In this document: positions 1 through 12,330 of the stretch, in pieces
Layout: every line of letters starts with the position of its first letter
How positions within the stretch are numbered: the stretch's first letter is position 1
Assembly: GCF_029227915.1 (NCBI RefSeq)
Contig: NC_079883.1
Span: 7,068,001 to 7,132,000, forward strand
Direction of reading: 5' to 3'
Length of the DNA: 64,000 bases
Source of the DNA: Hydractinia symbiolongicarpus
Lineage: Eukaryota; Cnidaria; Hydrozoa; Anthoathecata; Hydractiniidae
The notes under the pieces: generated by a model
What the model was told of the DNA's origin: nothing
Database searches by the model: none
What the model saw: only the letters and a program-made list of their open reading frames with translations
Translations under genes and position numbers: made by a program

Positions 1-196
1 GCTTCTTCACAGCTAATCTATATATTAGTGATGAGCAAGTGAGTCCATGGCACAAAAATGCATGGTCACTTTCTTATTTCTCAAGCGTTGTCTCTTTAGA
101 GCATGCGTTACGCTAAAATTTACTATGTTGAAAAAAATCGTAAGACGGGGGTTTATTTTCTGTTCATGTTAAAGCCTCGTGTGGCTGTAACAGTTA

Positions 197-1059
197 CTTT
201 AGGGGAAGAAACTTTTGCGGGGATTAACTTTCGCGTGTCAAAAAAAAAGCGAAATATTTGACAAAAACTTTTGCGTTTGCCGATTTTCGAAACAAATTTC
301 CTGGAAAAAACTTTTGCGAATTCAAAATCAGGTTCATATTCGCGTGAAAAAACTTTCGTGAATGGGTAAAATCCAAGAAAAAAATTTATTCGTTAAATCA
401 TATCTGGGGTATTTACCGTTAGGCTAAGGTTAGGCTAAGTAAATTTAATTATCTCCCTCATCCCATTCGGAGTCAGTATCGTCGTCACTTTCTTATATCT
501 TGCTTCCATAACACTTCAAATTTCTCAACTGTGACATCACAAATTGCTAAGAGATGGCTATCATCAGATTGCCCAACATCATTACTCAGCATCGGATCTA
601 TATCTTGGAAAGGATCAATCGATGGCATTTTGCCTTACCAAACAAAACCAACAGAAGACATAGCGGTTGGAAATCTGTTCAATTTCGTCTTGACATTGCC
701 GCCTACAGTCGTTACACCGCAAAACCCTGGCAAAAGGAAGAAAAAGACTGCATCCACAAGCACTACTGTTTCAAATAATCGGGACACTCGAGAAATGCCT
801 GCACCTCCAAAGAAGAAAAAACACCAAGTGTTATTGTAGTTGACGACGATTAAAGTAGAAATAAATCATTAGTTTTGACAATTCCCCGTTTTTATGAATT
901 TTTTTATGGGAAAAAACTTTCGCGTTCTGAAAAATATCTATGATTTTGCGTGAAAAAATTTTCGCGTTTTGATGATTTAGAATTTCCGAAGTCATAACTT
1001 TCGCGAAAATGACCAAAAAACGCGAAAGTTAATGCCCGCGAAAGTTTCTGCCCCTAAAG
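197..1059. mobile_element. Non-autonomous DNA transposon (MITE-like) with GCGAAAGTT-rich inverted ends
   Basis: The two ends are inverted copies of each other over about 40 bp, starting CTTTAGGGG on the left and ending CCCCTAAAG on the right. A TA dinucleotide sits on each side (195-196 and 1060-1061), consistent with a TA target duplication. Variants of ACTTTCGCG/GCGAAAGTT recur throughout the interior. An open frame without an ATG (531-839) encodes a short basic peptide ending in a lysine run; I do not recognise it. Related fragments occur at 35281-35470 and 39195-39310. Superfamily assignment is not possible from this copy. Confidence 0.65.
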
Positions 1060-1061
1060 TA

Positions 1062-2089
1062 ATTTCTGCCCCGCTTACCCCCTGTTTAGCATCCACATGT
1101 CGTATCTTATGGAAACAAGTTGTTTATCAACTGAAAAGAGAAAGCTGAAGTGAAGAAGGCTGATTTTTATATCTTTTGTACTCTTTTCTTTAAAATTAAT
1201 TTTAAAAAAGTTATTTTAAACAAAGCATATCAATGTTTACCCGTCTCACAAAGTCAAAGTTTATTTTGCTCTTATTTATCTTCAATTTTTGTGTTCTGGG
1301 ACTGAGGTTGCTACTATTGCAATTGAATATAATTCGAATATAAAATGTAACAAGAAAACAAACTGGTGCTTTTGAGAATAAAAGGTTGGTAATAGTTAGA
1401 AATATTTTTATAAAAAAGAAAAATGGTATGATGATATAGCGTCGCAAAGAGAATTGATTAGAAATGTATCAGACAATTGTATACATTTTCAATCCGTTCT
1501 CTTTCTGACGAAGCAAAATTTATTAATCGAAGTAAAAAACTGATTGGACTTTTATCCAGAGACACTAGCTAGAGCTACCTACTGAGAAAGCCAAAGAGAA
1601 GCAGGTGTGTTGTTTAGAGTATCTGATAAAGAGATAAACTTAGGTGTGTAATGATTTTTTAGCCGTTTAACTTCTCTATAAATAATAAGTTCCTTGTTAG
1701 TTACTTGTTGTGTCTTTAGAAAAGGAAGTGGTTTTGTGCAAATAGTGTTATACTCGGGCTACTTAAGGCCAGTCCTTTTTTATTCGAGGGTCATTTTCAA
1801 TATCTCAAGTTATAAAGAATCTGGCATAATCTATTGGCCACTATATCATTATATGAATAGTAAAACGCAGAATTCAATTTTTCCAAAAAATTTTGATGAC
1901 GTCATATGCCAAAAATGCGCTTTTCCTGCGCCTTCTTTGAAGCAGCTTTCCGCGTCATTGAACAACTGCAATTTTTGAGACAAAGGGTGTAAAAGCGCGT
2001 CTTACGTGGTCTATTTACAGGATAACCCTGTCGTACGTTTATACAAATTGCCAAAATGTCGAAAACGCGTGTTCTAGTAAATCTAAAGT
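1062..2089. other. No recognisable gene
   Basis: AT-rich sequence with only short open frames lacking any recognisable domain. It lies upstream of the first DCAF5-like exon found and is probably intron or intergenic DNA. Confidence 0.4.
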
Positions 2090-2916
2090 CTATCAAGGAC
2101 AGTTTGCACAGTGTGCATCACTTCCCTGTTGCATTGACTATTGGCAGGGTTGTTTATGCGAATATTTAAGGCATTGGCTGCCTCAATAATATATAACTGG
2201 CTGTAAGAAGGCACTATATTTTCATTGGGATGAAAAGTACCATATCTATGAAAAATCTGGCCACAAATTTTAAAACAGGGAGGGCCACATCCTGGAGGAG
2301 GGCAAATATTTGCAGCCAGAGAAGCAAAACTGAACGAATTATTGTAGCATCGAATGATTTGGCGAAAGTTTTTAGCTAATTCAGAATTGCTTGTTAATAG
2401 ATCTTGTAATTCAGGTGGATAAGGATGTAAAGGTGGAAGTTGGCGAGCATTAATTTGCTAAATGCTGCCGTCAGTGCAGCATTTAGAATTCTTTTCATTT
2501 TGAAAGTGTAATGCAGAACAATGGTCTCAGATGTTATTGAAAGCACCTAAAAAACGAATATCTGGTAAAGGTTGCATATTATGCGTGCAAGATTTAAGTA
2601 ATTGGGATGCCATTCTGCCTAAGACGTGCTAACTGTACCTGACAACGTGCATTAGCTTGCTGTGGATTCTCATTAGCACGGCGATTTACATGCCGGAGAG
2701 CGTGAAGTTGTTAGCGTGCCTGAGTGGCTTCAGGGATCTCATTAGCATGTTGAAGTTTATGTTGCTGAGCATCAAGTTGTTGGCGCGCTTGAGCAGCTTC
2801 AGCGATCTGATAGCATGGTGACGTCTTTGTTGACGAGCATTAATTTGCTGCCTCCTGACGTGTTGAGGGTTTTGGGAGGCTGTTACCTCAGCAGCGTGAT
2901 TTGGATGTTGTTGCAA
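2090..2916 (-). pseudogene. Helitron replicase-helicase N-terminal remnant
   Basis: Translating the minus strand from about 2540 down to 2090 gives a stretch with the hallmarks of the N-terminal part of Helitron/PIF1-type transposon proteins. There is a Cys-containing segment ending KCCTDGSI, then PPELQDLL, then FRQIIRCYNNSFSFASL, then a block reading CGQIFHRYGTFHPNE followed by SQLYII. At least two in-frame stops interrupt it near the Cys-rich segment. Upstream (2916-2600) lies a Gln/Arg/Asn-rich stretch in other frames, similar to the low-complexity N-terminus of these proteins. It is a decayed fragment; no helicase or Rep HUH motif is present nearby. Confidence 0.6.
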
Positions 2917-3404
2917 GTGTTGTTGGTCTCTACTGGCATCACCAACATCCCTGTGAAAGTCAGTTCTAGGAAGAGCAGAGTCTCTTAAGTATTTGAATGA
3001 TAATAGTAAACATCATATCAATTTTACCAGTAAACAAACTGTAATTACGGATTTTTTCATTACAGAATAGATTTAGTCAACTGAAATAAACTGTTTATGA
3101 CTTACTTCTCACTCGTAAGGTAGATGATTACTCAAATGCATTGTTTTCTTCCAAGGGGCAAAATTTCCAAACTCTCCATTGCTCGAACCGCTCCATAACT
3201 TGAACGATTTCTGATTCCTCGTGTGAGTTCGAGTTATAAAGAGTCCACTGTATAACAAAATGCAAACAAATGTTTACATTTTGTTACCTTTCAATTGTTT
3301 GAAATATATTTAATTCGTAAGTTCGAAAACATTGCATTGTTATCATGCAACAAGACATTTGGGCTGTTTTTTTTACGGTAAAAGGACAATGATCTGATCT
3401 GTTA

Positions 3405-4132
3405 AGCTGCATTCACATGAACGTAAATTTTTACGTAAGGGCTTACGGCCGTTGTTCATTCATTCTCTAACGTTCTGTAAGATATTTATGTACATATGAC
3501 ATGTTTAACAGAAAGTACGTAAACATTTACAAAGTTTCGTAAGTTCTAACATAGATTTTCCTATGAACAAAAATTTTTATTCGTAAGAAACTGTACGTAA
3601 GCCAAAGAAGAAAAAAATAAGAAAAAAATTGCGCAATAGGATTTGATTCTATAATTGAACGTCTACAATTTAAAATCTTCAGTCAAAACGAAAAAGAGTA
3701 TAATCAAAATAATGTCTTTGTATAAGGAGAAAGAGCTCTCAACTGTCTTTTTTAAATATGCTGTTTTTTTACAAGAGTCATGCAGATTGACGTAGAAATG
3801 AAGGCACCACTGCGAGTGCTATCAAGATTTGTGGGTCTAATGATTGACTTCTTTTTATTTCGTGTTTCATTTGCTTTTTTTAGACAACGGCAACGTCCCT
3901 GTTTTAGAAAAGGATCAGCTCAAAAAACGTGATCTTTCTTAATTGCTGCCATGGTAAATGAACCAAAACAAAAACCATGAAGTAAATTTACGTGAGTTAC
4001 GTAAGAGATTTACGTATATGTGAACAAAAATCTATGTTACTTGTGAACAAAACCTCACGTAAGGAGAGATTTCTTACGTAAAATTTTCCGTAAGGCTGTT
4101 ATGTAAAATTATACGTACATGTGAATGCGGCT
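3405..4132. mobile_element. MITE with ACGTAA-rich inverted ends, TTA flanks
   Basis: The left end reads AGCTGCATTCACATGAACG and the right end is its near inverse, ending CATGTGAATGCGGCT. Both are flanked by TTA (3402-3404 and 4133-4135), the type of 3-bp duplication made by PIF/Harbinger elements. Subterminal TTACGTAA palindromes recur at both ends. No transposase frame is present. The Harbinger assignment rests only on the TSD and is tentative. Confidence 0.6.
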
Positions 4133-6183
4133 TTATGCTCTAAATTGTGACTATATTACATTGCTAAGTTTATTTTTATCTCTTTGTTGTATGAAAATAT
4201 CCAAAAGATTTTCTGCACAGTCGTATGAAATCATTGCAACGTGATTTTTAGATCCTGGAATGTGTATGTACACCCACTAAATTTTTCAAGAGTCTCGCGA
4301 AATGTTTTTTAGCTTTAAGTAATAAAAATCGAAAAAAAAATGTATATGAAAGGTGTGGCAACACCATCAAAAAATCTTTAAATCATAATATTTCCGTAAC
4401 ACTTCGTGGAAAGCACGTGATCCTATGTGTTATTTTGATCATCGCTTTAAGGTAAAGACAATGGAAGGAACATCATCGAAAACTTTGGCCAAAAATGGAA
4501 ACAAGGCAATAGACATCATCATCACCACAGTAACTATTTGCCTCCCTAATGAAGTAAATTTATTCAGGGCTATCAATTTTATTATTTAACAGAAATAACT
4601 AATTTTAGTTGCCCTACAATTTATGTTTCACAAATTGTGAGGTTTGAAATTTTATAACAGATAGAAATAATTGAAGTTTGTAATTCAACATTTTGTGGTC
4701 AACTTTTCTTAGGGAGAACAATATGCAATGTTTTTGTGTATCTAATCAGGTTAGGTTTTCTGTTTAAACAGAGGCCTAAATTAACAATTTTTCTATATTT
4801 AATTGATATTTTGACATTTTGTGTCAGATTTTATGTGTAAAGACAAAATAATTAATTTTGTTAATTTTGAGTTTGGGTTTAAGGCAAACTTTTTAATATT
4901 TCACATTGAAATATTCCGTAGAGGGAAACACGCTATACACCGAAATAATAATGTTCTTATATTTCTTTTCTATGTGTCATTGAATCCTTACATTTTACTT
5001 TATCCAATATATTAAATAGCTGATATTGGTATGTGTTACAAACTGTATATTCATGACAATATTTTGAGAATGTTTTGAGAAGTTCCACAAGAATTAACAA
5101 AATATGTTATGGTTTTTGAAATTTAGTATATTTTTTCCCTGATGTACTTTTGACAAAGCAAGTATGTAGTTTTGCAGATTTAGCTTTTTACTATGCACAT
5201 GCTTAAGCTAAGATCATTGAATAGGACAGAATGTAAAACTAGCACAGCACGGACATACAGCTAGTTCATATTTAATGCTGCTTCGTCAAAATTACTTTAT
5301 TATCCTTAAACTGTTTATAATTTGGTTTTACTGTTCCAAAATTGTATCTTTTAGTCTATGAAAAAAAAGATTACATGAAGATTTTTTAACTTGTGTTGGA
5401 ATCCTAATTTGGAGCCTTTGATTTTATTGTCAATAAAAAAATTACATCAGAGATTACACTTACACAAGGGAAATTTACCATCAGATGTGTGAATGGGAGA
5501 GAGACGGAGAGGAGTTTAAGCTTAGAGAAGAACACCTGGGCTAAGATTTTCGCCCCGGCTTAAAAGGTCGTATAAAATGAGCTATTTATTTTTTTTTTGT
5601 TTTGATGCATGATAAACACATTTTCTGAGAAACAAATGTTGTATATAGCTGCTGGTTACACAGTATACATTAAATTTGTTAAACAGAATAAGAACCTATG
5701 ACATTTTATTGCATTCATTTATAACATCTCTTCTTATAGATATCTTTTCTCTAAATCACAGTTAGACCATATTTTCAAATTGAGACATGCAAGTAAATAT
5801 CTCTTATTTTATTTTAAGGATATAAAATATAAACAAATTTGCTAACTGAAGAATACAAAGCCCCAAACTTCCTACATTTACCTTTTTTTCTTTAATGAAA
5901 AGATAAAAAATTTTAATAAATAAAAATTTTAGTATCACAATATCCTTTAAAAGATTGTATTTTTTCACCTTTCTTTATATAACAATTTTCTAAGTAAAAT
6001 TTAGAATAATTTAGCTTAGTATTTGCCATCATCATTTTTTATGATAGCTATCATGCGTTTTGTTTTTTGTGTTTGTGGGTTAGTCTAACAATTATGTTGA
6101 TTTTTATATAATTCACTACAACTAGAAATCTGCAGCTAGTGTTGCATTCCTGAAATTGCTAAAATGTTCTTATTGTTTTTTAG
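4133..6183. other. AT-rich sequence upstream of the first recognised DCAF5-like exon
   Basis: No gene recognised. Because the exon beginning at 6184 is internal to the DCAF5 fold, this stretch is probably intron. I looked for the expected N-terminal WD40 exons here and in 1-4132 and did not find them. Confidence 0.4.
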
Positions 6184-6313
6184 CTTATACTACATTAGCA
6201 TTCTCTGGTGGCAGTTTTCATGGTGTAACTTTTAATCCTACTGATTCAAGATTAATTGTTTCAGCCAATTCTCTTTCTGGAATAGCTCTACAAGATGTTC
6301 GTTTTCCTAAAAG
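6184..6313 (+). CDS. DCAF5: DCAF5-like WD40 protein, internal exon (first one in window)
   Basis: Internal exon bounded by a polypyrimidine/AG acceptor (ending 6183) and a GT donor (6314). It encodes part of a WD40 blade: FHGVTFNPTDSRLI, then a segment ending ALQDVRFPK. From recall of the family, human DCAF5 has FHSVMFNPVEPRLL and GLWDIRKP at the same place, so the match is strong. Together with the exons at 6390, 21850, 25752 and 37189 it makes one in-phase reading frame. DCAF5 is a nuclear substrate receptor that binds DDB1 in the CUL4 E3 ubiquitin ligase. The usual Trp of the WD dipeptide is Gln here (LQDVR). N-terminal exons are not in the window. Confidence 0.8.
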
Positions 6314-6389
6314 GTTGGTGTCAATGTTACTTGACAAAATAATGTTGAAGTGTATAAAATGTAAGCACACTTTTAATTATTATTTATAG

Positions 6390-6597
6390 AGTCTTGTTGA
6401 AATATCATTCAAAGTTCAAAAATGCTATGTCTGTTAAATTTGATTTTACTGGGACCAGGATTTTGGGTCTTATGCGAAGAAGTGGGCCGATCCTGTATAA
6501 AATTGATGATATATCACCTATAATGCAATTCAGTGATTCTGGATATCAAAATGTTTGTACTATGAAGACAGCTTGTTTCGCTGGTCGTAAGGAAGAG
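6390..6597 (+). CDS. DCAF5: DCAF5-like WD40 protein, internal exon
   Basis: The acceptor TTTATAG ends at 6389. One base completes the Arg codon split by the 76-bp intron 6314-6389. The exon ends in GAG at 6597 before a GTATAT donor. It encodes the next WD40 blade, including KNAMSVKFDFTGTRILGL, MQFSDSGYQNVCTMK and CFAGRKEE. The DCAF5 family has SAMSVRFNSNGTQLLAL and CTMKSCCFAGDRDQ here. The following intron (6598-21849) is 15.3 kb and contains the Penelope-like inverted repeat. Confidence 0.85.
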
Positions 6598-9448
6598 GTA
6601 TATAATTCATATTCTTTGGAGCGAAATATTTATAAAATATTCAATAAAGGTTTACAAGGCTAACAAAATCACGGCCCAGTATATAGCTGATAGTAACAGT
6701 TGCAGTGCAAAATAGTGTATGTACGCATACAGAAAGATACATAAAAAGGATATGGTATCAAACTTTACTGTGATTCTTTATTTTACAATTGTAGAAATAC
6801 GGGGTACTAAAGTTGTTACTGTATTGACTTATACCACTTACAATTTCGTCCTTTTATTTAAGTATATTCAAAATTTAATATAGAATGGCCACTGATAGAT
6901 GGATATACTATATTGGGGTAGTATTAAGAACTTGATGACACTGACATTTCATACTGGCATTCTACTTTTTTGGGATAATATATAGTTTTTTGGTCGTCTT
7001 TTGTCAGCTTCCATAATGATCAAAAAATACAGAAACTTGGGGGTTATTTTAACAAAAACTGTGTATCTTTCTTAACTGGATATCCCCGCCCAGCTCTCAA
7101 AACAAATGCGTCTTGTGTAAGTTTTCTTGTAAATGAGCCAATGTCTTTGTGTGATACTATGTTACGTAGAATGGATGTTACGTATAATGCATAATACGTA
7201 TTTAAACATGCTGAGTAGGTATACAATGTATGAAATACAGAGTATAGCCATACCTGGAGTACACAGAGTGCCATACAAAGTATGGTATACAGTGTGCCAT
7301 ACAAATAAGTATGGTATACAAAGTGTTTATGCACATAAAAGCTATGGAAACTGAATACTAGGAACACGATAAGGTGCTAAGTTTTTAAGAAAGGCAATCG
7401 CATAAAGCAGGTATATGTGTTGAGTTTTATCGGCTCGTAAATAAATTTATGTCCTCCAATACGTTACATCAAAATGTTGATAATTGCTATAGTGCACGTA
7501 CCTATTGTATTTTTTTTAAAAACCTGGTTCATGGGAATACTGCATATAGAATGTTAAAGTTATTTTACTAAGAAATAAGAATAAAATAAGAACAACTTCA
7601 GACTTGCAACCTCATTCCCAGGACTTTTAGTCTCTCACCAGCACTGAGCTTATCGACAGATTTGATTTGATTTGACACATATAGAAAGAGACAATGGTTA
7701 CTGTGAACAATGTTAGCTCATATTATTGTTTAATAACTAAGAACAACCCAAGTCTAAATGTTGCCATAAAATAAGAACAGATCAGGTTTTACTGGTTCCA
7801 ATAAAAAAGTATGTATTTTTTCCAATCCTGAAAATATTTATTATCTGTAAATTGGAATATATATTTTCATATATTTCCAAAAACATTTGAGGTTAAAAAA
7901 GCGTAAAAGTCTTAATTGAAATTCCCAACTCCTAGTACACGTTCTTATGAACTTTGCAAAAGAAGGCGTTAGTAGAGGAGAGTAGAAAAAATGCGCACAG
8001 AACACATGGTTTAGTGTGAAACAAATCTCTTTACAGCTAATTGTTTCTGTGTTTTTTTTTTTTTAAAAAAAATTATTTTTGCATGCAAGGAACTCTTTTA
8101 AACTCTTTGTAATAAACTATACTTTGGATGTTTTTGTTTAGTGTTCTTTTTATTGTTACTATTACTAGTCCAGTCTCTTTAATTCCTAATGGTACTGTTA
8201 TCAATAAGGGTCCTGTAAAAGGGGTCTAGTGATCCCATTTGAGCTATGAAAGTGGTGCAAGCACAACAGCTGCTCAGCTAGACAACTGGTTGAGATATCA
8301 TTCCTATTATTATGCTGAAAGTTAAGCAGAAAGGATTTATTTGCACTTTTGTAGTTGTTATTGCTAATAAAAACAAGCTCACAAATAAGAGTTTGTCAAA
8401 TCAGAGGTTACGGTATATGATTCAATTAGTTAAGGCATCATTGCTGAGAACAAGTGTCATAGTGGTTGAGAACAAATGTTGTCGATCATAATTAAATCCA
8501 TCGGTGCACATCAACTTTTTAAACTCAGAACGTGTTAAATTTGGTTGGTTGGTTGGTTAATTGATTGGTTCGTTGGTTGTAGGTTATAGTTAGATACATG
8601 TTGGAAACCAATGCTATAAAAGATATATCTTCGTAAAACCTAAAATTAAAGTGAGAAAGAAGAGTAAACATTTAAATAGAAGTCAATATTGCCTAAAAAC
8701 GTAATGATAAGTTCAGTTTCTCTCAAAATATTTTTATATTGCACAGCTTTTGATCGCATCATTTTTGTCAAAACGTACCTACCAAAGTACCTATTTCTTC
8801 ATTATTTAGTCTTTATCTGTCATGTTTTTTAAAAAGTTTTATCACCCTCCTTTAAAATGAACAAGATGCAGAAGCTGCATAAACTATCTCATTATTAAAA
8901 AGGTGCAACTAAAATACATTCACAATAATGACACTCCTAATTCTGTTTTTAATTTACATTTGGGAAAACCAAAGTGGTGTATGCTACTTGGTCTGTGGCC
9001 ACAACCCATGCTTGGTTTGAAGTATCTTAAATGACTCTGATAAGTTGCTAAAAAAATATTTAGGACACAATAAAAACTTGAAACATCTAGATGTAGTCTG
9101 CGCAAATTTAAAGCAGCTAAATAGGGCAACCAGCGATGTTTTTTAAAAACAATAATTTTTTTAGGAAACAATTTCAAAAACTTAATGGTTAACGATACAC
9201 ATGCTTTTATTATAAGAATATCAAAATTCAAACCGGACCTGGTCATTATTTTATTTCTCTTTATTTTTCTAACCAATATGCAACTTTTTAACCTGGAATT
9301 CCAGCAAACAAACTAGATTCTTATAAAAGCGTGATGCAATATAACCAAAATAAACAAACACGGTGGTCATGCGGACGAATGTTATGGGTTGCTAAAAAAA
9401 GCAAGAGGAGCCAAAAAGTAAAAAAAAAATGAGAATAGTGTACACCTA
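6598..9448. other. DCAF5-like intron, first part
   Basis: AT-rich intronic DNA with no gene recognised. At about 7205-7325 there is a degenerate run of GTATAC/GCCATAC words that makes overlapping short frames on both strands; these are not genes. Confidence 0.5.
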
Positions 9449-9580
9449 CATGCTCTTTCTTTTAAAAGAACATGCTTTTTAAGAATACCAGGCTGGAATT
9501 TTTAGTTAAACACAATTGGTCTATTGTTTAAACAACAGAGAAATAAGATTAATGACCAGCATGGATAGAATTTTGATATT
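9449..9580. repeat. Short MITE, copy 1 (ACCAGGCTGG ends)
   Basis: A short repeat whose core is flanked by inverted words, TACCAGGCTGGAATTTT on the left and TGACCAGCATGGATAGAATTT on the right. A second diverged copy lies at 34405-34540, with the same AAGAATA..CAGGCTGG start and CAATAG / GACCAGC end. Confidence 0.5.
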
Positions 9581-10204
9581 CGTATGCATAAAGCATGTAA
9601 TAGATTTCAAATTAAATATATACAGTAAGTTGATTTAATTCTTCTATGCCTTACGTTAACTGGTATAAAGAAGGAAAGTTAGGAAATTTAAGAGTACCCT
9701 GTCAATGGCCTGGACTTTGTGTTAAGTATTTTAAAGAAAAATTAACACTTTGAGCTCGAGAAGTGTTAATCCATGTGGAAAAGAATTGTCCGTTGTCAGA
9801 CACCGCGATCATTACTCAACATAAATCCATGTTGTTGAGGTATATTTTTTACAATTAGGTAAAAATATTTTTTTTTAATAGTTTTATTGCATTTTAAAAA
9901 TGTTAAGATGGACGAATACGCAACCGGAATGCTTTTCAATTGCATATTTTTTTATAAAAAAATTGCATGGGTTTTGTTTTGCTCATAAACGAAAGAAAGT
10001 TCCCTGAACCCCTCCCCCCATTCTTCCCTTCACCTTTATCAAAAAGCGTATTTTTTAATCTTTTTCCATCATACGTCTTTTCCCTTTGAGATTTACCTTG
10101 TTGTGATAAAAATGTCATACTACTACAGCCGTAAAAATAATGTATTGTTTGATTAACACACCAGCTCAAAAGAGAAAAGCCCGAAAAAGGCTTACTTCTA
10201 TTAC

Positions 10205-10285
10205 ATTATCCCAGTTGGTTAGCGCACTGCACCTAGATGCAATGTTCTGCTGAGGTGCTGGTTCGAATCTTCCTAGGGGACGTGT
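10205..10285 (+). repeat. tRNA-derived relic (SINE-like)
   Basis: It contains an A-box-like word (TTAGCGCACTGC, 10219-10230) and a B-box-like word GGTTCGAATCT (10260-10270) about 30 bases apart, inside a CCCAGTTGG...CCTAGGGG frame. It does not fold into a clean tRNA and no anticodon can be assigned. The AT-rich tail that follows fits a SINE or tRNA pseudogene. Confidence 0.4.
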
Positions 10286-10659
10286 TTCTAAAATAAATTT
10301 TTGGGAATGAGAGATTGTTGATGGCGTTGCAATTGACCATTTCGGACATAGTTACTTAGTCAGTTAGGAGTTGGAAACCAATGAATTATTACTATCCTCG
10401 CAGGCGAAATAGTAATAATTTCTGAGACTCAAGAAGTGTATGTAAAAAAGGAAAAACTTCTTACACCAATTTCATTGCATTGATCTAGAAAGGGCTAAAT
10501 CAAGGCTTTAAACGATTGCATTTTTGATTGTCTTTTATGCATGTGTTAACCGCACGACTTATGTTTGAAAAAACATATGTATGAAAAAGGCACTGCCTGC
10601 TGTGTTTTTGGTATGTTTTTGCATAATTTATGTTTAAATTTGCAGTTGGTTTCTGTATT

Positions 10660-10782
10660 TGTTGTTGTTGACCCATGTTTGTTGTTGTTGTCCCATGTTT
10701 GTTACTTGTTGTCCCATGTTTGTTCCTTGTTGTCTCATATTTGTTTTATGCTGTCTCATGTTGCCCCATGTTTGTTTATGTA
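10660..10782. repeat. Degenerate minisatellite, unit about 24 bp
   Basis: About five imperfect tandem copies of a unit resembling TTGTTGTCCCATGTTTGT. The in-frame peptide here (repeated CLLLSHV) is a consequence of the repeat, not a gene. Confidence 0.6.
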
Positions 10783-11403
10783 CAGTTGTTCTGTAAATTA
10801 TCAGTTTCATTTATGTATTTATTTATATAATGTATACATTAGGGATTTATAATTAAATGCATCATGTGTTAATTACCATATATAAGCTTTTATAAAACAA
10901 CTCACTTGCATGAAGACCTTGGTAGATGTCAGTTGTTCTAAATGTAAAGTCATTTCTCAAATGTTATATAAGTTCTTTCTCAAATCACAAAGCTCAGTCA
11001 CATTTAAGTGAAAGATTGTTTTATGTCAAAGTTTATTCAAAGTTTATTCAACATCATCAACTAACCAGTATATTTGGCAAGCTGTTTGAACTTTCCCTCG
11101 TGTACTTTGTACCTATGATTGTTACAAATACAGCTGAATCTGGTTAAAAGTGTTGGTGATAATACACTGACCAACTAAAACATTTCAAATACCATTAGCC
11201 TTTAGGATTGTCTCAGCTAGTTTGTTATATTTTCCATACGATATAAAAAGTCATGATCGTCATCATCATATCTTTAGTAATAGCTGTATTCTGTGTGTTC
11301 AAAGGAGTTTCCCCTCAGCTTTATATTGGAAAAACTCTGTAGAACCTATTTTTTATGGACTTTATTTTTATGAAATGCTGCTCAATTTCAGAATCACGGC
11401 AGA

Positions 11404-11431
11404 ACCCCCCCCCCCCCCCCCCCCTCCCCCC
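11404..11431. repeat. Poly-C tract
   Basis: A run of about 20 C interrupted by a T, then further C. Its length is likely to be unstable and may be miscalled. Confidence 0.8.
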
Positions 11432-12245
11432 TAAAAAAACGGAATCATGTTACAAAGGCCATTTTGTGTGAAAGTGATGATGGTGTGAGGTTTGTAGGTC
11501 TTAATTTGACCTTTCTCTTCTAAATACTTTGTATAAAGGAATATTTATTTTCTCTACGTTTTTACATGTTAAGATAAATATATCATCACATTTTCTATCC
11601 ACGTATAAATCTTGAACAATCCAATTTTAAGATTTTGGATACAAACATAGATTTCGAGGCAGTATCCTGCTTCTTAAGCGAGCTAGCTATAGCTAGCCTT
11701 TTTTGTTTCTATTCTTTTAAAGTTTTTATTCAGTTTGGTACATTGTTATTAATTTGTATTTGGGGTTGTGGCTCTTGCTATCTCTGACTAAAAAGTAAAA
11801 GTAGCCAAATGCAGTTCGTTAATAATTCTATAATTCTCTTAATAATTCTATGCCAAATACAGTTAGGTAGCTACCCCTTTTATTACTATTATGAGAACTT
11901 ATTCGGCTAAATAAAATTGCTAATTTATTTTTTTAAATGGACAAGATGACGATGGACTGTTTCCTGTATTTGTGTGTAAACCGAAGTTGCACTAAAGTTT
12001 AGTTGGAAAATGTATTACTCGTGTGCAACATGGCTTACTTGCACTAAGCGACAGGCTGTTTTTGTGTTTTTATTTAAACTGAATACTTTTTAGTGAAAAG
12101 GGTATTACACCTATATGCATGTGCGACATGGTTTACCTATACTGAGTGCTTAGCCCAGTGTCACAATTAATTTTTAAACTTTCATGAAAACTTATTTCGC
12201 AAAATAAAATAATATTGACTGATTGTTTTTGCTGTGATAGGGTAC

Positions 12246-12330
12246 CAATGGGTTGTAAGCTGTGTTTTTATTTAAACTGAAAGGATAACAATGGGTTGTA
12301 AGCTGTGTTTTTATTTCAACTAAAGTTTCA
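12246..12330. repeat. Two-copy direct tandem repeat
   Basis: CAATGGGTTGTAAGCTGTG followed by TTTTTATTT is repeated twice about 46 bp apart (12246 and 12288 onward), separated by ACTGAAAGGATAA. Confidence 0.6.

Noticed and set aside
7044-7367. 107-codon Tyr/His/Leu-rich frame
   Set aside because: Arises from GTATAC/ACTTTGTATG repeat words; an overlapping frame exists on the other strand.
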